NCBI GenBank assembly: GCA_964421815.1
Contig: CAYQYT010000007.1
Location: 62,001-126,000 of the forward strand
From: DTU089 sp964421815
GTDB taxonomy: Bacteria > Bacillota > Clostridia > Oscillospirales > Acutalibacteraceae
Length of the DNA stretch: 64,000 nucleotides
Reading direction: 5' to 3'
Shown here: piece after piece, positions 16,618 to 24,770 of the stretch
Position numbering within the stretch: position 1 is the stretch's first letter
How the letters are laid out: each line of letters opens with the position of its first letter
Notes under the pieces: generated by a model
The model's database searches: none
What the model saw: only the letters and a program-made list of their open reading frames with translations
Told to the model about the DNA's origin: nothing
Translations under genes and position numbers: made by a program

Positions 16618-18216
16618 TTATCTTGTTGAGCCAACAAGGTCAATAAATGCATTTACAAATGTTGAACCTGCTGTCTGGGAAACAACGTTGATTTCCTCAT
16701 TCTCGGTAAACATTGAGTGATACTCGTTATCTCTGAGAACATAACCTGCCTGGTCGTTTGTAAGACCGAAAACTAATACTGTATCGCAGGTTGTTATATC
16801 TTTAAGAGGAGCATAAGTCCACTCTTCACCGAACCAGGATGCTGAACCGGATTCGGCACCGCCGAAAACAAGAAGCGGATCAAATTCACCGGGGCAAATG
16901 AAAATTGCAACCTTGTTGCCAAGTTCAATATAACCGATTTCGGTTACCATCTGATAGCCGTCGCCTGCTTTAATGATAACAGGTTTAATGATATCTTCAC
17001 GTGCGGCAAGAGTAAGAATTTCGTTTGTTACGTCAAGACGAACTTCCTGCATCTTGATATTAAGAACGGGATCAAGAGCAACGTCATTGTTAATTGCAAT
17101 TACCTTTTCTCCGAGAGCCTCACCGTAAGCAACCATCTTTTCCTCTCTTGTTGCTTCTTCGGGAAGACCGAGAGGAGTGCTGTCGGTTGTTATAGCAAGT
17201 TCTGCGCCTTCAATATATACAACATTTGCGCCAACTTCGCTCTTAATTTTTCTTTCAATGTAGTAGGGATAGTCCGCCGTAAGAACATCGGGACCCGCAC
17301 CCAACATTGTGCAGTGAATAGCGCCCTGAAGAATCCAGGTTTCCGTTGTGCCGTCGTTGGGAACAAAACGGAGTCTGTTAATATTGCCGTCGAATGCAAT
17401 GGGTTCACGTTTGTCGTGAACATATTCACTAACATCTACGGAACCGTAGCTAAGTTCACCGGGTTTCATGCTCTTAACCGCTCTCTTCATTGCGAGAACT
17501 GTTTTTGAGTAAAGATTTTCCATGAATTCCTGGTTCTTCTCTACTTTAAGGTCATCCATTGCACCGTTTGTTGCAGCGTTACCGGTATTGAGAATGAGAG
17601 CCTGTGCAAGAGGCACGTTCATACCGAGAGTGTCAATACAGGAATGCTGATGAAGAACGGAAATATTAATAGCAATAACATTGTTTGCAGTTGCGAATTC
17701 TTCCATTTTTTCACGGATAACCTGAACATCGCCGCGTGCGAAACCGAAACCGTCAATAACAGCATGAATAACAACGCCGCTTACACCATCGGATATTGCA
17801 TAAACGCGAACTCTCTGGTCATCGAGAACCTTAGTGGGAACACGGCCTGCAATGGGTTCAAGAGAACCCGCAAGGAAATAATCTCCGCTTGTTGCGTCAA
17901 TACCTTCAAGAAGGGATGCACCGGAATAACCTACTTTCCATTGAGCATTTGCGGAAACATCTGTATCAAAGGTCTGTTCACCCGGGTAGAAGTTTTCTGT
18001 AACATACTCCTCCTCAGGCGCCCATTGGTCCTCATAGCCGGGCCAATATTTGTTCAAATATGAAAGAACAAAGGAAACAAGTTTGTCAATAAGTGTGTTG
18101 AAAACATTTTCGATACTGAAGCTGGGGGAAGCTGCGTCAGCAGCACCTACGGGAACAGCCACTACCGAAAAAGCAAGGATAAGTGACAGCACTACTGCCA
18201 ATATCTTTTTGGACAT
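16618..18216 (-). CDS. secreted neutral/alkaline ceramidase-like hydrolase
   Basis: 532 residues with a clear signal peptide (ILAVVLSLILAFSVVAVPVGA). The body resembles the N-terminal domain of neutral/alkaline non-lysosomal ceramidases: a metal-type HQHS near residue 189 (family SHTHSGP), GADITSGDY-like beta strands, TADYPYYIERKI, PGEFDPLLVFGG and GLTNDQAGYVLRDNEYH. Family members are zinc amidases that split N-acyl sphingolipids; some bacterial relatives have other amide substrates. Only part of the canonical active-site wording is kept, so the substrate is open. Residues 35-55 form a hydrophobic helix (FNTLIDKLVSFVLSYL). The gene has its own promoter and terminator. Confidence 0.7.
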   Translation of the reverse strand: MSKKILAVVLSLILAFSVVAVPVGAADAASPSFSIENVFNTLIDKLVSFVLSYLNKYWPGYEDQWAPEEEYVTENFYPGEQTFDTDVSANAQWKVGYSGASLLEGIDATSGDYFLAGSLEPIAGRVPTKVLDDQRVRVYAISDGVSGVVIHAVIDGFGFARGDVQVIREKMEEFATANNVIAINISVLHQHSCIDTLGMNVPLAQALILNTGNAATNGAMDDLKVEKNQEFMENLYSKTVLAMKRAVKSMKPGELSYGSVDVSEYVHDKREPIAFDGNINRLRFVPNDGTTETWILQGAIHCTMLGAGPDVLTADYPYYIERKIKSEVGANVVYIEGAELAITTDSTPLGLPEEATREEKMVAYGEALGEKVIAINNDVALDPVLNIKMQEVRLDVTNEILTLAAREDIIKPVIIKAGDGYQMVTEIGYIELGNKVAIFICPGEFDPLLVFGGAESGSASWFGEEWTYAPLKDITTCDTVLVFGLTNDQAGYVLRDNEYHSMFTENEEINVVSQTAGSTFVNAFIDLVGSTR

Positions 18217-18246
18217 AAATATTCCTCCCTTTAATTATACACCTTG

Positions 18247-18275
18247 ATTATATAACTTTATTTACAAATAATCAA
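18247..18275 (-). promoter_or_regulatory. promoter of the ceramidase-like gene
   Basis: On the minus strand TTGATT (18270-18275), 17-bp spacer, TATAAT (18247-18252). It lies between the upstream membrane-protein gene and the ATG at 18216, showing separate transcription. Confidence 0.7.
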
Positions 18276-18282
18276 TATTTAT

Positions 18283-19062
18283 TTATGCAGTCACTTCTTC
18301 TTTGGCATTTTTAGCCAATTCTTCTTCAATTATTTTGTTGATATTGTTCTTGCCGGTGTGTCTGTAAGGCTTAAAGCGCAAGATAATATACATTGCCACG
18401 GCACCCACCGCGTTAAGAATTGCATCCCCCATAGTGTCCATAAGAGCAAAACGGGCTTCAAATCTTTCCGCATCAAGAGGAATAAGCATAAATATGTTTT
18501 CAATGCCGCCCGCTTCTTTAATGGCAAGCTGTAAATTCCAATGCTGTGCATCTCCGCCGAACCATTGGTCAAAAGTAAACTCAAACAACTCCCAACCTGC
18601 CGCAAACACAAATGCGAGTCCGAAAGCGGTAAGTGATGCAATTCTTGCAGGAATAACGGTTTTATCACGGAGCTGCATTGCACAAATAAGTTCATAGCTG
18701 ATGAACACCGCTTCCATACATCCGAAAAGGTGAAGAACCTTGTCATAGGCGGGAATTATGTAATAGAAATTCAAAAACGCGCCGCCGAATGAAGCAAGGA
18801 AAAATCCGAGAATTGTAATATTCTGGAAATATGCCGGAAAATATCTGGGGAATGTGTTTTTGGGGAATGCCTGGCAAATTTCAAAAGCAAACATACCCAC
18901 AAGATTTGCCGTCATCTGCAATGGCTGATAAATGCCCAACTCATCCGACTTTACAAGACGGAGTATTATTCCGCCCAACATCAAAAGCCTCAAAATCCAC
19001 CAATAAACAAGCTCCCAGGTTTTGCACATACCGAGAACTCTTTTAAAATATCCTTTTCCCAT
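18283..19062 (-). CDS. multi-pass membrane protein, DUF2238/YjdF-like
   Basis: 259 residues with about six membrane segments. Conserved-looking features are YDKVLHLFGCMEAVF, AAGWELFEFTFDQWFGG and DTMGDAILNAVGAVAMYI; this arrangement of buried Asp, His and Glu residues in membrane helices resembles the DUF2238 (YjdF) family, whose function is unknown. The C-terminus is a charged cytoplasmic tail (IIEEELAKNAKEEV). It is transcribed alone, divergent from the dCMP deaminase gene. The family call is tentative; the membrane topology is plain. Confidence 0.65.
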   Translation of the reverse strand: MGKGYFKRVLGMCKTWELVYWWILRLLMLGGIILRLVKSDELGIYQPLQMTANLVGMFAFEICQAFPKNTFPRYFPAYFQNITILGFFLASFGGAFLNFYYIIPAYDKVLHLFGCMEAVFISYELICAMQLRDKTVIPARIASLTAFGLAFVFAAGWELFEFTFDQWFGGDAQHWNLQLAIKEAGGIENIFMLIPLDAERFEARFALMDTMGDAILNAVGAVAMYIILRFKPYRHTGKNNINKIIEEELAKNAKEEVTA

Positions 19063-19203
19063 ATCTTTTCTCCTCTATTTTGATTTCCCGATAATAATAC
19101 CAAAATAAACCGACAATATTTTTCTTTTTCGGAAAATAAATCTTAAGAATACCTTAAAAAGCAAAAAAATCCCCCGGGTTCAAATCAATTTTAATAAATT
19201 GTG

Positions 19204-19232
19204 TTGAAAAATTCACAACTTATCTGTATAAT
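19204..19232 (+). promoter_or_regulatory. dCMP deaminase promoter
   Basis: TTGAAA (19204-19209), 17-bp spacer, TATAAT (19227-19232), upstream of ATAAGGAG at 19254-19261 and ATG 19269. Confidence 0.8.
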
Positions 19233-19268
19233 GTAAATTGGATTTGAATGGAGATAAGGAGTCTGACT

Positions 19269-19769
19269 ATGGCTAAACGTGACGGTTACATTTCCTGGGA
19301 CGAATTCTTTATGGGTGCGGCAATGCTCTGTGCCGAAAGAAGCAAGGATCCAAACACACAGGTGGGTGCCTGTATTGTAAACGATGAAAACAGAATTCTG
19401 TCGGTTGGCTACAATGGTTTCCCATCGGGTTGTGATGATGATATTTTTCCTTGGGACAGAAGCGGAAATGATCCCTATGACACAAAATATCTCTATGTTT
19501 GCCACGCGGAACTTAATGCCATTCTAAACTGTCGGGGAAGAAGTCTTGCAGGAAGCAGAATCTACGTTGCACTTTTCCCCTGCAATGAATGTGCAAAGGC
19601 AATTATTCAAAGCGGAATAAAAGAGGTAATTTACCTTTCCGACAAATACGCGGACACATCCTCCACAAAAGCATCAAAAAGGATGTTTGATGCCGCGGGA
19701 GTTAAATACACACATCTTGTCCCCTCAAAAGAGGAAATTGTCCTCAATTTGAGAGAAAAGGACATCTGA
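19269..19769 (+). CDS. deoxycytidylate (dCMP) deaminase family protein
   Basis: 166 residues. Zinc-dependent cytidine deaminase fold: HAELNAI (zinc ligand and proton shuttle Glu) near residue 78, PCNECAKAI (two zinc Cys) near 103, plus an N-terminal SKDPNTQVGACIVN. It turns dCMP into dUMP for thymidylate synthesis and so complements dut and nrdD in this window; ComE-type homologues carry the same domain. Start ATG 19269 is chosen because AAGGAG lies eight bases before it; the earlier ATG at 19248 would place the ribosome binding site inside the gene. Confidence 0.92.
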   Translation: MAKRDGYISWDEFFMGAAMLCAERSKDPNTQVGACIVNDENRILSVGYNGFPSGCDDDIFPWDRSGNDPYDTKYLYVCHAELNAILNCRGRSLAGSRIYVALFPCNECAKAIIQSGIKEVIYLSDKYADTSSTKASKRMFDAAGVKYTHLVPSKEEIVLNLREKDI

Positions 19770-19810
19770 TAAACAGTTTATAAAAAAATAAATATATAGG
19801 AGTGTTTAAA

Positions 19811-20677
19811 ATGCCTTTAGTTAACGCAAAAGACATGCTCACAAAAGCAAAAGCAGGCCACTATGCAGTGGGTCAGTTCAACATCAACAACCTTGAATGG
19901 ACAAAATCCATTCTTCTCACCGCTCAGGAGATGAATTCCCCCGTAATTCTCGGTGTTTCCGAGGGTGCAGGTAAATATATGTGCGGTTTCAAAACGGTTG
20001 CCGCTATGGTTAAGGCAATGATTGAAGACCTTAACATTACCGTTCCGGTTGCTCTTCACCTTGACCACGGTTCTTACGAGGGCGCAAAGGCTTGTATAGA
20101 AGCAGGCTTCTCCTCAATTATGTTCGACGGCTCCCACTACCCCATTGACGAGAATATCGCAAAAACAAAAGAACTTGTTGCAACTTGCGAAGAATTGGGT
20201 CTTTCCATCGAAGCCGAGGTTGGTTCCATCGGCGGTGAAGAAGACGGTGTTATCGGTGCAGGCGAATGTGCAGATCCCGACGAATGTAAAATGATTGCCG
20301 ATCTCGGTGTTACAATGCTTGCAGCGGGTATCGGTAATATCCACGGCAAATACCCTGAAAACTGGGCAGGTCTTTCATTTGACACACTTGCAGCAGTTCA
20401 GGAAAAAACAGGTGCAATGCCCCTCGTTCTTCACGGCGGCACAGGTATTCCCGCAGATATGATTAAGAAAGCCATTTCCCTCGGTGTTTCCAAAATCAAT
20501 GTTAACACAGAATGTCAGCTTGCTTTCCAGGATGCAACAAGAAAGTACATTGAAGCAGGCAAAGACCTTCAGGGTAAGGGCTTCGACCCCAGAAAACTTC
20601 TTGCGCCCGGTTGTGAGGCAATCAAAGAAACTGTTCGCGAAAAAATCGAACTTTTCGGTTCTAAGGACAAAGCTTAA
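19811..20677 (+). CDS. fba: class II fructose-1,6-bisphosphate aldolase
   Basis: 288 residues. Zinc-dependent aldolase of glycolysis and gluconeogenesis that splits fructose 1,6-bisphosphate. Seen: VALHLDHGSYEGAKACIEAG with zinc-binding His, DGSHYPIDENI, EAEVGSIGGEEDGV, GNIHGKYPE, LHGGTGIP and INVNTECQLAF. AGGAG at 19798-19802 sits eight bases before ATG 19811; a GTG at 19802 overlaps that site and is rejected. The gene starts 41 bp after the dCMP deaminase stop and is followed two bases later by a membrane-anchored protein. Confidence 0.96.
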   Translation: MPLVNAKDMLTKAKAGHYAVGQFNINNLEWTKSILLTAQEMNSPVILGVSEGAGKYMCGFKTVAAMVKAMIEDLNITVPVALHLDHGSYEGAKACIEAGFSSIMFDGSHYPIDENIAKTKELVATCEELGLSIEAEVGSIGGEEDGVIGAGECADPDECKMIADLGVTMLAAGIGNIHGKYPENWAGLSFDTLAAVQEKTGAMPLVLHGGTGIPADMIKKAISLGVSKINVNTECQLAFQDATRKYIEAGKDLQGKGFDPRKLLAPGCEAIKETVREKIELFGSKDKA

Positions 20678-20679
20678 TT

Positions 20680-21324
20680 ATGAATGATAAAAAAAAGCGG
20701 AACTTAATAATTGTTCTCTGCGTGGCGGCAGTTGTTATAGGTGTTGTGGCAATCGCTTTTGCTCCATTCGGAAGAAAGGCAACGGGTGATTCGGATTCCC
20801 CTAAAATTACCGGTTCTTCCGAAGCCATAATCACCGCCGACGAAAACACTGTTTCAAATGAACCGGTGAACACTTCATCCCATGCAGATGAAAGCACAAC
20901 TTTTGTTGTTCCTTTGCCAACGGACCCCGTAGTTAACCCCAATAAGAACTATACGTTTTATATTGACAAATCTGTATTTGATGCAAGGGAGTCCGATGAC
21001 GGCACCACCACTCTTACCGCAAAGGAAAACGGCAGTGTTAAAATGACCGTAACCCCCGTAAAAGATATGGGTTACAAAGAATGTTGCCGCGCGGCAGAGA
21101 AAAAATATAAAAAACTCAACAGTTCCGCGGCACTGAAAATTGAAAACACAAATTCGGTTTACCGCTCCCAAACCGGCGACGGTGACGATGATGTTATCAC
21201 AACAGTATATTGTGTTGACGATAACAAGGGCGGATGTATCCTTATTGATTGCAGAGTTCCCGTTTCAGCAACCGAATACAACGAAACAATCGAAATTATG
21301 CTTTCAATGTTCAAGGTGCTTTAA
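20680..21324 (+). CDS. membrane-anchored extracellular protein of unknown function
   Basis: 214 residues. A short cytoplasmic start (MNDKKKRN), one membrane segment (LIIVLCVAAVVIGVVAIAF), a Ser/Thr/Asp-rich linker of about 65 residues, and a C-terminal domain of about 120 residues (YTFYIDKSVFDARE ... YNETIEIMLSMFKVL) with a mixed alpha/beta pattern and CCRAAEKKY. No family was recognised. Its start is two bases after the aldolase stop, so it is co-transcribed, and a terminator follows. A cell-envelope role is inferred from topology only. Confidence 0.75.
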   Translation: MNDKKKRNLIIVLCVAAVVIGVVAIAFAPFGRKATGDSDSPKITGSSEAIITADENTVSNEPVNTSSHADESTTFVVPLPTDPVVNPNKNYTFYIDKSVFDARESDDGTTTLTAKENGSVKMTVTPVKDMGYKECCRAAEKKYKKLNSSAALKIENTNSVYRSQTGDGDDDVITTVYCVDDNKGGCILIDCRVPVSATEYNETIEIMLSMFKVL

Positions 21325-21337
21325 TACAAAAAACACA

Positions 21338-21377
21338 AGAGCAGATGCACAGGTTTTGTGTATCTGCTCTTTATTTT
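21338..21377 (+). terminator. terminator after the fba operon
   Basis: A 14-bp near-perfect stem (AGAGCAGATGCACA/TGTGTATCTGCTCT) followed by TTATTTTT, 14 bases past the stop codon. Confidence 0.9.
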
Positions 21378-21388
21378 TAATATACCAT

Positions 21389-22444
21389 TTATGAAAGCAT
21401 ATCTTCCGAAGAAAAATCCCTTAAAGGAAGATTAACTTTTTCTCCGGTTTTTTGGCTCTTATAAATCGCCAGAACAATTTCAAGGGCATCCCTACCGGCT
21501 TTTAAATCAACATAGGGCTTTCTTCCCTGTTCAATGGCGTTGAGAAAATCAAGGTAAAGACTTGTATGTCCGTTTCCGTAAACATTGGGTGCTGATTCTT
21601 CAATAGAACGTCTGTCGGCATCTGCTGATTCTTCGTCGGCAAATCTCCACACATCTATTGCATTTGCGTGCATTCCTCCCAATCGGGCAGTACCGTTTTC
21701 TCCGAAAATGCACAGAGTTTCCTCCAGATCTCCTTGGCAGTTAACAGTACCCTCCACGGTTGCGACCGCTCCGTTTTTAAAATTTATAACACCAACGCCC
21801 ACATCTTCTGCTTCCATATAAGGATGCTTACAGTTCCTTGTTGAACCGTAAACCGACACAACTTCACCGCCCATAAGCCACCTTAAAAGATCTATTCCGT
21901 GGATGCACTGATTCATCAATGTACCGCCGTCGGTTTTATACTTACCCCTCCAGGAATCCTGCTTGTAATAGCCTTCATCCCTACACCAACGGACATTTAT
22001 ACTTCCGTGGGAGAGCTTACCGAAACGGTTATTATCAACCGCACTTTTCAGTTCCTGAACCGCTATATTAAAACGATTCTGGTGGCAAACCCCCGCAACA
22101 ACTCCCGTTTTTTTTGCGGCGGCAATGACCCTGTTCGCCTCCTCCATACCCATTGCCATGGGCTTTTCAACGAGGAAGTTAAATCCGTTATTTGCACAGT
22201 ATTCTGCAATTTCTCCGTGGACGCCGCTGGATGTTGCAATGGCAACGAAATCCGGCTTCACCTTTTCGAGCATAACTTTATAGTCAGAATATATTTCCGC
22301 ATTTTCCACACCGTTATCTTTTGCAAATATCTTCGCCTTTTCGCAATCAATATCGCACAAAGCCGCAATATCCAAGCCATTCGCCTTTGCCGCATTTATA
22401 TGACTGGGGGCAACTCTGCCGCAACCGATAAGAGCATATCTCAC
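21389..22444 (-). CDS. Gfo/Idh/MocA family NAD(P)-dependent sugar dehydrogenase
   Basis: 351 residues. N-terminal Rossmann fold with GCGRVAPSHINAAK, the EKPMAM motif near residue 93 (catalytic Lys), and GGTLMNQCIHGIDLLRWLMG, which carries the His of this family's active site. The layout recalls the UDP-N-acetylglucosamine 3-dehydrogenases used in surface polysaccharide synthesis (WlbA type), and the upstream neighbour on the same strand is a FlaA1/CapD-type nucleotide-sugar enzyme, which supports that role. The substrate is inferred. Translation starts at a GTG. A terminator hairpin at 22554 separates it from the upstream gene. Confidence 0.85.
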   Translation of the reverse strand: MRYALIGCGRVAPSHINAAKANGLDIAALCDIDCEKAKIFAKDNGVENAEIYSDYKVMLEKVKPDFVAIATSSGVHGEIAEYCANNGFNFLVEKPMAMGMEEANRVIAAAKKTGVVAGVCHQNRFNIAVQELKSAVDNNRFGKLSHGSINVRWCRDEGYYKQDSWRGKYKTDGGTLMNQCIHGIDLLRWLMGGEVVSVYGSTRNCKHPYMEAEDVGVGVINFKNGAVATVEGTVNCQGDLEETLCIFGENGTARLGGMHANAIDVWRFADEESADADRRSIEESAPNVYGNGHTSLYLDFLNAIEQGRKPYVDLKAGRDALEIVLAIYKSQKTGEKVNLPLRDFSSEDMLS

Positions 22445-22553
22445 AAAACCACTTCCATCCGCGTGCTTTACACCATCATATAAGATTTGTCAAAAATTGT
22501 CAATCTAATATTTGATATAATTCTTCCGGCTTTTTAGACTCGCATTAAAATAT

Positions 22554-22586
22554 GGGGATGAAAAAACTTTCGTTTTTTACATCCCC
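22554..22586. terminator. terminator hairpin downstream of the CapD-like gene
   Basis: Inverted repeat GGGGATG...CATCCCC with A/T-rich inner stem and loop CTTTCG. It is the reverse-orientation twin of the hairpin at 51463-51507. Confidence 0.75.
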
Positions 22587-22631
22587 GTTCTTTTAATAAT
22601 ATTAAAAATTTTTTCTCGTTCCCGATCCGTC

Positions 22632-24566
22632 TTAAACATTGATCTTCTCTTTAACCTCGCCCTTGAATGCGTCATTGTTGGGGTTGAAGGTCGGGACAAG
22701 TTCTTTAATTATGTCAACAATCTCACATGAATCCGCCTCGTCCATTATATGTCTCATATAACTTATTTTTTCGAACAATATTTCGGAGTCGAATTCCATG
22801 GGTCTTGCAACATAAATAAGATCGTTTTGTGTTTTCTGTATTCCCTCTTCGCTGATGAGTAATTCCTCATAAAGTTTTTCTCCGTCACGAAGACCGGTAT
22901 ATTTAATTTCAATATCAACTCCCGGAACATAACCCGAAAGACGAATAAGATTTTCCGCCAATTCTCGAATTTTAACAGGCGAGCCCATATCAAGAATAAA
23001 TATTTCCCCGCCCTTAGCATACGCACCTGCCTGAAGCACAAGCGAAACTGCCTCGGGAATAAGCATAAAATATCTTATAATATCGGGATGTGTAACCGTA
23101 ACCGGACCGCCGGATTCGATTTGTTCTTTAAAAAGAGGAATAACACTGCCGTTTGAACCTAAAACATTTCCGAAACGCACCGCAACAAAGTCCGTAGCAG
23201 AGTTTTTATTAAATGACTGCACAATCATTTCGCAAATACGTTTTGTTGCACCCATAACATTTGTCGGATTAACGGCTTTATCTGTTGAAATCATAACAAA
23301 TCTTTTGACGCCGTATTTATCGGCAACCTTTGCAAGATTATAAGTACCGAATACATTGTTTTTTACGGCTTCTTTGGGGCTGTCCTCCATAAGGGGAACA
23401 TGTTTATGTGCCGCCGCATGGTAAACGAAGCCGGGTCTGTATTCTTCAAACACCTCACAAAGTCTTTTTTCATCCCTTACAGAACCTATAAGCACTCTTA
23501 AATCCACATCCGGATAATTCCTCTTAACCTCCTGCTGAATTTCGTAAGCACCGTTTTCTGCAATATCAAAAATTATTATTCGCTTTGCGGCTTTACTTTG
23601 TGCAATCTGACGCACAAGTTCACTACCTATTGATCCACCGCCGCCGGTAACAAGAACCGTTGTGCCCTCAAGAAGTTCAAAGGCTTTTGAAAGGTCGGGT
23701 TTTATCTGCTCCCTTCCTAAAAGATCAGTATAATCAACTTTTCTCAGCTGTGATTTAATACTGGGGCCATCTTCAATTGAGGTGATATTAGGCAAAGTTT
23801 TAAGCAAACAACCGGTCTTGTTGCAAAGTTCGAGAATTTCCTTTTTGTTTTTTTCACTTATTGAGGGAACAGCTAAAAATATCTCATCAATGTCCAATTC
23901 ATTTGCTGTTTTTATAATTACATCCCTGCCGCCGTACACCTTAACACCGTTAAGATATTCGCCGTGCTTTCTCTTGTTATCGTCAATGAGGGCAACCACT
24001 TTATAGCGGTTGACATTGTTAATGCCCATCAACTCATTTATAAGTCTGATAGCCGCTCCGCCGGCACCGATTACCATAATTCTCTTTTTTCTGCCGTCCT
24101 TAGTGTTTTTCGGAGCAAGAATTTTCCTTCTCCAAAGGCTGTACAAAACAACAATTGCCGCTTTTGAGGCAATAACAAAAACCAACGAATTAACAGAATA
24201 GAGTATCATAAACGTAAAAAAAGAACGTGTATATTCAACCCAAATATAAAAGAACGGAATTATTGTAACTATTTTAGCAACCCCGAACGCCGCAATCAGG
24301 ATAATATAATCCCTGGATACAAAATATTGCCACATTCTGTTATAAATCTTACAAGCTAAAAAAATGACGCTCGTTGTAACTAAATCGGCAAGAACTATAA
24401 GCAACGCATTGTTTTTGTACCAATCCGGAAAAAAATTAGGCGCGTCAAACTTCAAATATGTTACCAAGCCAAAGGCAATACAGATGGATATAAAATCACA
24501 CACAATAAGAAAAGCTTTCAAGTGCTTTTTAACAAACGTAACCGTTTTCTCGATAGTACTGTTCAA
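22632..24566 (-). CDS. membrane-bound nucleotide-sugar 4,6-dehydratase/epimerase (CapD/FlaA1/PglF type)
   Basis: 644 residues. Four N-terminal membrane helices (about 15-140), a CoA-binding-like Rossmann region (MVIGAGGAAIRLINEL), then a short-chain dehydrogenase/reductase domain with GGGGSIGSELVRQI near 310 and STDKAVNPTNVMGATKR, where Met replaces the usual catalytic Tyr, as in FlaA1/PglF dehydratases. These act on UDP-GlcNAc in synthesis of modified amino sugars for capsule or glycoprotein. Translation appears to start at TTG 24566, preceded by AGAAGG. Promoter at 24640-24668 with a perfect palindrome just upstream. Confidence 0.9.
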   Translation of the reverse strand: MNSTIEKTVTFVKKHLKAFLIVCDFISICIAFGLVTYLKFDAPNFFPDWYKNNALLIVLADLVTTSVIFLACKIYNRMWQYFVSRDYIILIAAFGVAKIVTIIPFFYIWVEYTRSFFTFMILYSVNSLVFVIASKAAIVVLYSLWRRKILAPKNTKDGRKKRIMVIGAGGAAIRLINELMGINNVNRYKVVALIDDNKRKHGEYLNGVKVYGGRDVIIKTANELDIDEIFLAVPSISEKNKKEILELCNKTGCLLKTLPNITSIEDGPSIKSQLRKVDYTDLLGREQIKPDLSKAFELLEGTTVLVTGGGGSIGSELVRQIAQSKAAKRIIIFDIAENGAYEIQQEVKRNYPDVDLRVLIGSVRDEKRLCEVFEEYRPGFVYHAAAHKHVPLMEDSPKEAVKNNVFGTYNLAKVADKYGVKRFVMISTDKAVNPTNVMGATKRICEMIVQSFNKNSATDFVAVRFGNVLGSNGSVIPLFKEQIESGGPVTVTHPDIIRYFMLIPEAVSLVLQAGAYAKGGEIFILDMGSPVKIRELAENLIRLSGYVPGVDIEIKYTGLRDGEKLYEELLISEEGIQKTQNDLIYVARPMEFDSEILFEKISYMRHIMDEADSCEIVDIIKELVPTFNPNNDAFKGEVKEKINV

Positions 24567-24639
24567 AACAAACCTTCTTTCGCCATAAACTACTATGTCA
24601 ACTACTCATTTCTAAGTAATAATAACAAATTTATAATTC

Positions 24640-24668
24640 ATTTTAACATAGGCTGTTGCGTTTTTCAA
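24640..24668 (-). promoter_or_regulatory. promoter of the CapD-like gene
   Basis: On the minus strand TTGAAA (24663-24668), 17-bp spacer, TAAAAT (24640-24645). Confidence 0.65.
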
Positions 24669-24672
24669 CATC

Positions 24673-24690
24673 TAAACAATAAATTGTTTA
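24673..24690. promoter_or_regulatory. candidate operator upstream of the CapD-like gene
   Basis: TAAACAAT-AA-ATTGTTTA is a perfect 8-2-8 inverted repeat ending four bases before the -35 element. It could bind a regulator; in AT-rich DNA such palindromes also arise by chance. Confidence 0.35.
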
Positions 24691-24770
24691 AACAACCTAA
24701 CTTGACAAATAAAACCATTACAATAAATTTCTAACAGGACAAAAAAACAAGAGTTTTCCAATCCCTCTTT

